Below, in pieces: positions 11,283-20,252 of a DNA stretch of 64,000 bases. A program made the translations under genes and the position numbers. Under the pieces are notes generated by a model that saw only the letters and a list, made by a program, of their open reading frames with translations, searched no databases and was not told where the DNA came from. Each line of letters starts with the position of its first letter. The stretch's first letter is position 1. Origin of the DNA: Cryptomeria japonica (lineage: Eukaryota; Streptophyta; Pinopsida; Cupressales; Cupressaceae); the NCBI RefSeq assembly GCF_030272615.1, contig NC_081413.1, forward strand, positions 24,789,966 through 24,853,965, in the 5' to 3' direction.

Positions 11283-14099
11283 ATGTCTACTGAAACAAGG
11301 TTCCAAGCACCAATGATGCAACAAAGGTTGACATATCAACCGACAATGCAATCACAATTCTATCCAACCCAACAACAAAGCAACATTGATCAAACCTTTT
11401 ATGATGAAACAAGTCTCCAAATACAAAAAATAGAGGAGAAACTAGCTCAAGAAGAGGAGATATTGGAACAAAGAGTGAAAAACATTGAGAAGAATAGATC
11501 ACAAATGTCCAAAATGTTTCAAAAATTTCTAGGTCGAAATAAAAAGATTGAGCAATTTGATGTAAGATCTCTTCTTGAATGATCAAACATACCAGCTCTC
11601 CTCTCCCAAATAGAGATGATGAAACAATTTCAAGAAAGGAGACAACATCAATTTCAACATTATGTGCCTCCACAACAAGAACAAGAAGGTGTTTACTATC
11701 AATCAGATTTTCAACCAATACAACCAATGGTCCAACCAATGGTCCAATTTCAACAATATGTCCAACCAACTATACAATGTCAAAAAATGGTTCAACCAAT
11801 GGTGGAATATCAATGTCAACAACCACAACCAAACATTCAAAAACAAAGGTTGCAGCACACACCAACCCCAGTTTCAAACATGTCAGAACAATTGAACCAA
11901 GACCAATATCAAAACATGACATCACACTAGAACCAACTCCTTGCCAAACAAGTTCAAATTCCAGATATAACTATGTCAAAACCTCGAAAGAAAGGTGGCT
12001 TTATTGCAATGCTCTTAAGGAAATTACCAAGTGAGTTCTTTGAAGAAGATCAAGATAATACACTTATGTCTAGCAATGCCTCATCCCCCCACAAACAAAT
12101 TGACTCTCCAGTGGCATCTATCCCTACACTTTTAGAAGTTTCACAAGAACCTGCCATATTGTCCTCATCCAATAATACACCCAAAGATGCAATTATCCAA
12201 GAGCTATCCATAATTGATTGCCAAGATAATCCAATTCATGATGCACATCCTTGTCATGTTTCGGAAATACTAGACCCAATGCAACCATGCACTCTATTGC
12301 CATTACCAGTTTTAGAGGACAGCATTTGAAGTCCCTCTTCCTCATGTTCAAGCATTGATTCCTTGCCAGAATCCATCACAAATGTTCAAAGTGCATTTCC
12401 TTCATGCCAAACCCTTGATCCCTTATCAGAATCCCCCATGCATATCCAAAGTCCAACCTCATTTCAAGAGGATAATTTACAGCATAAAGAAACGCGTGTT
12501 AAAACAGACCAAGATCAAGATCCTGAAACCTTATCATCCCATCCAATTGTTGACCAGGATCTCATCTTCCCAGGAACTCATGATGATTCCCCTATTCTTG
12601 TCCATCCTATTTAAAGTCCTATTGACACTCCATTCCCCAAGCAAGATCAATATATCCCAGTCCATCCAATCCCAAATGATCCCCTTCTATTTCATGAACA
12701 CGATATCCTTTCAAATCCCATTGACATTCCACTTCCTAAGAAAGATCAAGATATCCCTTCCATCCTTTCTGATGATCCCATTGAAAGTCAAGAGAAAAGC
12801 ACCTTTAAAGAGGATTCTAATGATCTTCCTCCTTGTCAAGATCAAATTATTCCTTTAAATCCTCCACAAGATCCTCTTGTTCGTCCATCTCCATGTCCTA
12901 ATCCAGCATATCCACTCCAAGATTGCATCTCTTTTGATGATCCAATTATTTTTCCCATTCCATCTATTGAAGAGCCTGTCATTGAACCATGTCCACTACA
13001 CAATCCTAGTCTCCCTCATGATCCTAATCCCCTTCATGATTCTAGCGTGTCAGTGCAAGATGTTCATGAACCCCTGACATGCATAATGGGTTCTTCCACT
13101 TTGGTGAAATCTGATCCACTTCAAGATCTCATTATTTCTCTCATATCATATCCACCTCATAATGGACTCACGTCTTCTTCCCAAAGAAAAGAGTATCCTA
13201 CAAGTCAAGATATTCATTAAGGGAAAGGGGTAGATCTCCATAAGCAAGAATCCCTTAATGTGAAAGAAAGTGTTAAGGGTCATGTCTACACAACTCACTC
13301 TCAAGATGTTGGTACCCCTACTAAATCCAACATCCCTTCAAAGTCCAAACATATCCCTTCCCCATCATACTTTCCATCCATCTTAGGTCCTTATATCCCT
13401 TCATCCTTTATGCAAGGTCAACAAAGGCACACATCCTTGAGTAAATTTCATCAATCCAAAAGAAGTCCATTTCATTCATATCCATCCGTGCATTCCTTTC
13501 CTCCTCCAAGCAATTTGGATGCCAAGTGTAAACGTCATAAGTCTAGCAATCCACATGTATTCAAGGATCAACATGTCCAATATAGACGACATGTCAAAAC
13601 AAAGAACAATATGATCTATAAAGAAAAGGGAAAATCTAAAAGGTCACAAAGGCCCATTGCTCAAAAACAAAAGTTAAAATATATATGGGTTCCTAAATCC
13701 CTTGTGCAAGCAATGCGCTCCAAGGAACCACAAAAGCATGAAAAATCAAAAACCATGTGGATCCCTAAGCGGCTCCTTGAAGCACAAAAGCCTAAAGAAA
13801 CATCAAAATTGGCATCTAAAATTGCTATTCCTCCATCCAAACCTTCCAAGTCTATTCCAACATCACCTTCTTCATCCATTTTGGGCCCTTATGTCCCAAA
13901 ATCCATAGCCTTTCCTTCGTCAAAATCTCCATATCCAAAACCCACTTTTCCTCCATCAGTCCATCACCCCTCAAGGTGTGTGCCAATGTCGATCTTGCCT
14001 TCATTTCCATCGACTGAAGCCCAATTCTTCCAATACCCTATAGATTATCCAATGCATATTTTCCATCTTTCGATTCCGTTGATCCCATCCTTTGCATAA
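11283..14099 (+). pseudogene. ORF1 of unit A, unknown protein, five in-frame stops
   Basis: A continuous 939-codon frame from ATG (11283) to TAA (14099), the same length as in B and C, interrupted by TGA 11580, TAG 11928, TGA 12327, TAA 12612 and TAA 13217. Each reads as Arg, Gln or Lys in at least one other copy. Product, residues approximate: 1-60 Gln-rich; 40-80 a charged helix (EEKLAQEEEILEQRVKN) likely to form a coiled coil; 125-215 Gln/Pro-rich with repeats of QPMVQ; near 240 a conserved basic-hydrophobic patch (KKGGFIAMLLRKLPSEFF); 260-670 Pro/Ser/Asp/Ile-rich and probably disordered; 790-850 Lys-rich with two WxPK boxes. No signal peptide, membrane span or zinc knuckle. A structural gag-like role is possible from position and the coiled coil only. 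I do not recognise the family. Confidence 0.7.
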
Positions 14100-14268
14100 A
14101 TCCTTGCCTTAGTTTCATCTCATTTTCCATGTCCTTATCCTACCAACGTCTTTGAGCATACTTTTAAAGGTCATGGTCCATTTATTTCAAGGTTACTATC
14201 CAAACAAAAAGATGTTTAAGTCCTTCTTCCATCCCCTATAATGTGTCCATCTTCTATTGAAAAATATC

Positions 14269-14302
<34 letters not shown>

Positions 14303-16162
14303 AAAAAAAGTAAAGAAAAAATAATTCGTCCACTGGTGAAAACCTAGCAAACAGGTGCCTTGGGAAAGTACCATGATGAAAACCTGGCAAACAGGCGTCA
14401 TGGGTAGCCTATGAACTTCTAGCACACCACACTTAGCCTATTCTTGGTCTTGCTTATCCTATCCATATCTTATCACTATCCATACACTCTTTTTCTGTCC
14501 CTTGATTTTGATCTGACATAAGGACTCAAAATTTAAACATAGTTTCAAAAACCTCTTGACATGTCCCTCATGCCATGTTCCTGCTTTACATTGTCATATC
14601 CAATCTCTTGTCCCATCACGCAATAGCCCTTTAAAATTGCATCCATATTGTCTCCATAATAAAAGGCCTTTGTCTTCCCTCTATTCACCAACATTTCAGA
14701 AAGCCTACTTATTCACCTGTCATATTCCTTGCCTTGCTAGACATTGGGGGCAAAATCATAAAAAAAATCAAATAATATCCTGAAATAATCCAAAAAAAAA
14801 ATCAAATAATATCCTGAAATAATCCAAAAAAAAAAATCAAATAATATCCTGAAATAATCCAAAAAAAAAAAAATTGAAAAATGTCCTGAAATAATCCAAA
14901 AAATATTGAAAAATGTCCTGCAATAGTCCAAAAAAAATTGAAAAATGTCCTGAAAAAAAAATCTCTAAAAATCAAATAATCTCCAGAAAAAAATCCCTAA
15001 GCATCAAATAATGTCCTGAAAAAATCATAAAAATCAAATAATGTCCTGAAAAAATCCCTAAAAGGTCATATAAAGTCCTGAAAAAAAATTGAACACAAAA
15101 AAATTATAAAAACTCGAAAAGCATTTTGGAAAAAAATATATCCCTTTTGTGCATAAGACAAATCACTGAGCATCCCTCCAATGACACGCAATCCAACACT
15201 GGGTTTTAATACAATCACGCATTAACAAATGAACTTTTTCAATCAAACCAAACATTCAAACTGATCAAAATTGTCATATCAATCAACCTCAAAAACATTT
15301 GTCCTTGTCTCTACTATCATGGGTCTTATACAGGGTGTGGTATACTCGAAACCAGACTGTGTCCTGTCTTGGATGGGGTACCGCATTCCCCGAAACCAGA
15401 CAGCATGATCATCTTATCAACACTTTCAGCTTTTGACAATGAAGATCAAGATGTTTGTTTGACTTGTTGGAATTAGCGAGTCTTATCATTTATTGATTTA
15501 TCTTCGATCATGTTCCTATGTTGCTCGATGATGTCACTGAGTGATTTAGAGTGACCGGGATGGTTCATGGTCCCTTTCTTTTTTGTTGTTGTGATTGCTG
15601 TTTGTCTGCAATGTGTCTGCATTTTGCAAAAAGGGTTACATTTTAGCTCTGGCCTTCAATTGCATGATGCTACGCATCCATTTTGTTACATTAAAATAAA
15701 GGTTCTCACCTACAAAGTGCATTAGTGAAAGCAAGTTTTTTCTTCATCTCTAACTTTCCTCTGTCTCATTTCTTCTTACTAACATTTCTTTTTTCAGTTC
15801 GGATAGTCAGTTCAGTCTAGTGCTCTGATTTCCCAAAACACATATGCTGCATCCTGCATTCATTGGTTAATACATTTGCATTACATCAAGCCTCACATCA
15901 AGCATTTTATCCATTTCATATTATAGATGCATCAAAATGTATTCATACATGTTCCAAAATAAATAGTGCATACATCATCCATACATAGAAAACAACTATA
16001 AGTCATAACACATTGCATTCCATCATATCGATGCATATCATATCATATATCAACATAATATCGGAGTACAAAATTGGACTGTTTGTCCTAAGTATGCCCC
16101 GCAGGCTGACTACATAAATGTCAAACTACATCTGTCTCTGTCCTAAGGAGCATGTGCCTCTA
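14100..16162. other. Unit A region between the convergent genes, non-coding
   Basis: It contains a purine-only run (14263-14311, A with single G), the direct copies of gaaaacctggcaaacagg (14337-14394), the tcctgaaataatccaaaa minisatellite (14757-15080) and a duplicated motif cgaaaccagac (15348-15358 and 15399-15409). Relative to B, C and D about 295 bp are missing near 14436, where the flanking cttag words join. Both genes end here, so it should hold their poly(A) signals, but I cannot assign them. Confidence 0.6.
14757..15090. repeat. A-rich minisatellite, unit A
   Basis: Tandem units of about 30-36 bases with the core tcctgaaataatccaaaa followed by an A-run and tcaaataata or ttgaaaaatg. 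Homologous arrays lie at 27512-27830, 40318-40610 and 53064-53320, with inverted ones at 21300-21480 and 34040-34260. Confidence 0.8.
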
Positions 16163-17992
16163 TCACTGGGTGCTCCCTCTGTCCTCCTCATCCCTGCCAT
16201 GTCTCAAAGATGATTTCCCTCTTGTCCCTCGTCCTGGCTGTGGTGGTCTCATAGGTCCACTCACCCCCATGCTACTCACTGACCTCCGAGAGCATGCCCT
16301 ACTCTCTGTCCTCAATTGTGCCCGATATGAAGCTGCTCTCTGCTCTGGTGGAACCGCACTCTCATATAGTGTCCTCCAAGGCCGTATCTCCTCTCCGGTC
16401 TCTACCAACATCTGTGCCATCTCCCGTGCACTGCAATCCCTAATCGACCCAATATACTCAGTGACTCTCTTTTCTTCTCACTGTGCCTGGGCTATTGTTG
16501 TATCTCGAGCCGCTGTAAGTTTGGCTATCTCTACTATGAACTGATCCTGCTCTATCCTCAAGATGGCATTTTGTCTCTCTAAAGTCGCAATGTGATCATG
16601 CTGACTCACTATGGTAGCCCTGCACATCTCCATCTCCTCTATGCTAGCTATCTCCAGCTCTATGGGTATATCCTGCAATGGCTCCTGATCGCCTGAATCT
16701 GGCTCATAATCGTCATCCCTCTCATCATCTCCATCCTCGTCGTCCCCCTCATCCTCATCCCCGCCCTCATCCTCCTCATCCTCATCATCTCCCTCCTCCT
16801 CTCGTGCGAGTGGGAAGTCCTCCTATCTCCTAGGTACTAGAATATCAGGATCTGTCAATGGCACTAGCCGTTGTCGTGCAAACCATCTCTCATACTCCTC
16901 TGTCATCTCGGTGTCCTCCACATCTGATCTCCAATCCCACTATCTCTACTATAGCTATGTGAAGTTGGCATATGCTATGTGTGGCTGAATCATACTCCCC
17001 CACTGACTCGTGTCTCTGTGAGATCGGGCAAAGTGTGCAGTCCTCCTAGGTACATCCTACCTCTCTCCAAACTATCGTCTGACTCTCTCTGGTAGGTACA
17101 TCTCAATCACTCTCTGGCAATTCATTGGTCACCCAATCAGTTATCTCTCTTGTCTATAATATGATAGCTCATCACTATCATCTGATCATCCAAGACAATC
17201 ATGATGTGGCCTCCATGTGAACTCTCTCAGTCTGTCTAGCTCGTGTCTCCAATACAATATGTATCCAAATAGACCCTATCTCAGTGCTCCCCCATAGCAG
17301 TACACATATGGTCGATGTGGTAATACCTGTCTCTCTGCAATCGGTCGACATATGGCTATGTGCTCAAATGCCCATACCTATAACAATGTGACTCCACAGC
17401 TCAAAGTCTGCACACCCTGATATGCTATCTGATGCAACTGAAAATATAGCATAGCCAGTACACATGGTCCCCATGCGTACACCATCCCCTCTGTCACCAT
17501 CCACTCTAGCACTCTTCCCCATCCAATCGGGAATCCATGTCCTCATCTGTCTCGTGCTAATAAACATGCTATCACCACTGCTATCACCACATATTGTTGA
17601 TCATACTCTGATGCCATGGTCTCCCAGCAGATCTCCCTCTCTATGATATCCAGATCATCTGCGTCGCACTCAAATAATCTGCACAACGCATCTCTCCCTA
17701 TCACTGAGTCATACTCTACCATCTCTCCATGAATCGAAATGCGGAGGATATGCCATACATCCTCTAGTGTCACCGTCGCCTCTCCAGTTGCTAGATGGAA
17801 AGAGGAGGTCTATGAATGACATCACTCTGCCAATGCGGTAAGCAGTCCTGTGTTTGCCCTAATCTCAGGCATGAATGTGATATAGTATATCCCAAGTCCT
17901 GCTAATGTATCTTTGTCCGTGCTTCTGAGTCTATGTCGTAACATGAAGCAATCTGGTCTGTTCTCCTGCATGATCAACGGATACTGTCGACT

Positions 17993-18396
17993 CTGCATCA
18001 CAATTGGGGCATATTTTATCAATTTTAAGGTTTGGTCCTACGGGGTGCATTTCCTCATTTCATCCACAAATCAGGGTGTTTCTAATCTATTTTGACCTAT
18101 CCTATTCTTATCCCCCTTTTCGGGATCATTCGCATGCCAATTTTGACCAAATTAGGGTTCACAATGCACAACTGCGCCTATGTGTTACGTCCTGCGCCTG
18201 TGTAACACAACCTGCGCCTGTGTCCCCTACACAAGCGCAGAAGACCCTACACAAGCACAGAATTCACCCTACACAAGCGCAAAATTCACCCTACACAAGC
18301 GCAAAAGTCAATTTATGCATTCCCTCTGGGCCCCGCAATGTCCCGTAAGCCAATCAAATTCATAAAATTGAAAATATGGGTTTTTGAGATACATAC
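17993..18396 (-). other. Predicted intron of the antisense PMD gene, unit A
   Basis: On the reverse strand it starts gtatgtatctc and ends ttgtgatgcag, with exon 2 opening agtcgacag. Frames on both sides are phase 0, and the intron is 404 bp in both A and B. It holds the gcgcctgtgt repeat cluster (18170-18310), in both orientations. There is no clear pyrimidine tract before the acceptor, which lowers confidence. Confidence 0.4.
18170..18310. repeat. ctgcgcctgtgt repeats in both orientations, unit A 3' region
   Basis: Three forward copies (such as tgcgcctgtgtaacacaacc) are followed by four inverted copies of the form ccctacacaagcgcagaa. Forward and inverted halves can pair into a hairpin. Equivalents lie near 30918-31055 (B) and 43708-43805 (C). 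Confidence 0.7.
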
Positions 18397-18556
18397 CGCT
18401 GCTCCCGCATCATCCGGTCGTCCGTAGGTGCGTACACATTCTCTGAGGTGATCTGCCATTGGAATGTTCACCATCTCTCTGCAAGTGTCCTTTTTCAGAG
18501 GAACAAATTCTCCTCTTTGGTTGGTGCAAATGAGCAATTTTCACTCTCTTTGTCTC

Positions 18557-18564
18557 ATTTATAG
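18557..18564 (-). promoter_or_regulatory. Candidate TATA box of the antisense PMD gene, unit A
   Basis: The reverse strand reads agctataaatgagac. It lies about 85 bp upstream of the first ATG of predicted exon 1. The same word is kept at 31305-31312 (B) and 44054-44061 (C). It fits a plant TATA box, but no expression evidence is available. Confidence 0.4.
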
Positions 18565-18802
18565 CTCTTTGTCAGTGCATAGATGGACGTGCACTCTCTC
18601 CATTTCATGTCTGGTCAGGGTCTTTTGCGCTTTCAATTGCTTGTCATTCATGCATCTGATCTCCGATTGTGAGTCTGTTCACTCCTATCATATTCTATCA
18701 TTCTTATCGATCAATTGGCCTCTTTTTTGGATGTTTCCGGCCAATTCCTCGAGGGGGCATCTATATGTCATTATCATTGTCTGGGGCATTTTCATTATTG
18801 TT

Positions 18803-18838
18803 CTTTGAAACAATGCTTAAAATCGCATTGTCTCAAAG
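18803..18838 (+). other. Hairpin abutting the polypurine tract, unit A
   Basis: ctttgaaacaatgc (18803-18816) pairs with gcattgtctcaaag (18825-18838) over 13 of 14 positions around an 8-base loop. Its 3' arm runs into the polypurine tract. B keeps it with one more mismatch; C is weaker. Confidence 0.55.
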
Positions 18839-18848
18839 AGGGGTAAAA
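18835..18848 (+). promoter_or_regulatory. Polypurine tract, unit A
   Basis: aaagaggggtaaaa directly before the TG of the next LTR, as expected for the plus-strand primer site. Equivalents: 31583-31596 (B) and 44331-44344 (C, gaagaggggcaaaa). Confidence 0.65.
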
Positions 18849-18886
18849 TGTAGACGTCTAAAAATGGTAATTATTTCCTATCTACA
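18849..18886 (+). repeat. 38-bp mini-LTR at the A/B boundary
   Basis: It keeps the first 19 bases of the LTR (tgtagacgtctaaaaatgg) joined directly to its last 19 (taattatttcctatctaca). A polypurine tract precedes it and a primer site follows, so it stands exactly where a full LTR should be. About 1.5 kb of LTR, including the promoter, is missing. Confidence 0.8.
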
Positions 18887-19217
18887 TTAATTGGTGAACT
18901 CGACGTGAACTAACCCCCTAACCATGCTTTTGAGTGCTTTTAAGTTGATTTGCAGGTTAAAAACCCAAGAAATAAGGTAATGTAGGGTTTTCTAAAAACT
19001 TATGCGCATGTGTAAGACAATTTGCACCTGTGTTAAGCATTCTGCACTTGTGTCAAGGATAATCTGTGCCTATGTTAATCATTTTGTGCCTGTGTGAGAC
19101 ATTCTGCGCCTGTGTAGGGCCAGAAACAGAGCTAAAAGGCAGTGTTTTTCACTTGCAAATTGTTTTGTGTTGCATTTTGTTTTTGCATTTTTTGGTTTTT
19201 GGTACTGATTCTATAAA
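18887..19217 (+). other. Unit B leader, first part
   Basis: Primer-site-like tggtgaactcgacgtgaac at 18892-18910, then the gcgcctgtgt repeats at 18990-19125. It is collinear with the unit A leader up to ggtactgattct, where the inverted block takes over. Confidence 0.65.
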
Positions 19218-19421
19218 TTGGTCAACAATTGGATGGGATGATAAGGTTTCGGGATCTTGATCTTGATCTGTTTTAACATGCATTTCTTTATGCTCTAAAT
19301 TATCCTCTTGACATGAGGTTGGACTTTGGATATGCATTGGGGATTCTGACAAGGGATCAATGGTTTGGCATGAAGGAAATTGTGTAGAGAGAATTGAAAA
19401 ATAGAAATTAGGAAAATTAGA

Positions 19422-20252
19422 ATGATTCAGCCACACATAGCATATGCTGACTTCACACAGCTACAGCAGAGATAGTGGGATTGGAGATCAAATGTGGAGG
19501 ACGCCGGGATGACAGAGGAGTATGAGAGATGGTTTGCACGATGACGGCTAGTGCCATTGACAGATCCTGATATTCCGGTACCTAAGAGACAGGAGGACTT
19601 CCCACTCGCGGGAGAGGAGGAGGGAGACGATGAGGACGAGGAGGATGAGGGCGGGGATGAGGATGAGGGGGACGACGAGGACGGAGATGATGAGAGGGAT
19701 GACGATTATGAGCTAGATTTAGGTGATCAGGAGCCATTGCAGGATATACCCATAGAGTCGGAGACAGCTAGCATAGAGGAGATGGAGATGTGTAGGGCTA
19801 CCATAGCGAGTCAGCATGATCACATTGTGACTTTAGAGAGACAGAATGCCATCTTGAGGATAGAGCAGAATCAGTTTAGAGCAGAGATAGCCATACTTAC
19901 AACAGCTCGAGATACAGCAGTAGCTCAGGCACAGCTAGAAGAACAGAGAGTCACTAAGTATATTGGGTCGATTAGGGATGCCATTGCACGGGAGATGGCA
20001 TAGATGTTGGTAGAGACTGGAGAGCAGATACGCCATTGGATGACACTATATGAGAGTGTAGTTCCACCAAAGCAGAGAGCAGCTTCATATCGGGCACGAT
20101 TGAGGACAGAGAGCAAGGCACGCTCTCGGAGGTCAGTGAGCAGCATGGGGGTGAGTGGACCTATGAGACCACCACAGCCAGGACCAGGGACAGGAGGGAC
20201 ATCATCTTTGAGACATGGTAGGGTTGAGGAGGACAGAGGGAGCACCCAGTGA
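19422..20252 (+). pseudogene. PMD C-terminal half inside the inverted block of unit B
   Basis: Forward-strand frame of 277 codons from a new ATG at 19422 (MIQPHIAYADF) to the TGA at 20252. It encodes only the part downstream of the mobile domain: the short WDWRS and YERWFAR region, the acidic stretch, the coiled coil (HDHIVTLERQNAILRIEQ) and the Arg/Ser-rich tail ending DRGSTQ. In-frame stops fall after LQQR, after WFAR and after AREMA (TAG at 20001). The last is shared with the equivalent block of unit C, so the two blocks descend from one. Because the domain is missing, it is a truncated copy, not a second gene. Confidence 0.65.

Larger units (their letters stand above)
16163..18474 (-). 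pseudogene. Antisense plant mobile domain (PMD) protein gene, unit A
   Basis: Reverse-strand gene ending in TGA at 16163. Exon 2 (17992-16163, 610 codons) encodes a PMD. The order is LAGLGIYYITF, then SSFHLATGEATVTLEDVW and IHGEMVEY, a helix with ACLLA, then VYAWGPCVLAMLYFQLH, then HRPYVYCYGG, YILYWRHELDRLREFTWRP and CQRVIEMYLPERV. These fit the PMD (Arabidopsis MAIN/MAIL1 and transposon-borne relatives; PF10536). After the domain come an acidic stretch (EEEGDDEDEEDEGGDEDEGD), a coiled coil (IEEMEMCRATI to about 120 residues on) and a basic Arg/Ser-rich tail. A predicted exon 1 (18474-18397, 26 codons, from MVNIPMADHL) joins through a 404-bp intron (18396-17993; donor gtatgt, acceptor gatgcag), both phase 0. 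Several stops, among them CGA-to-TGA, inactivate this copy. Function in the element is unknown. Confidence 0.72.

Noticed and set aside
11287-11769. 160-codon reverse frames opposite ORF1 in every unit (also 23748-24230, 36557-37192, 49298-49780)
   Set aside because: They are shadows of the Gln- and Pro-rich coding strand; they have no motif and are explained by ORF1 codon use.
14737-14931. Frames encoding repeated Phe/Ile/Ser/Gly peptides in the minisatellite (also 21216-21468, 27459-27680, 53042-53275)
   Set aside because: Produced by the tandem DNA repeat, with frame changes at each indel.
16163-16544. Forward frame opposite the PMD tail as a separate gene
   Set aside because: It is the antisense shadow of the coiled-coil and tail region; the reverse strand carries the recognised protein.
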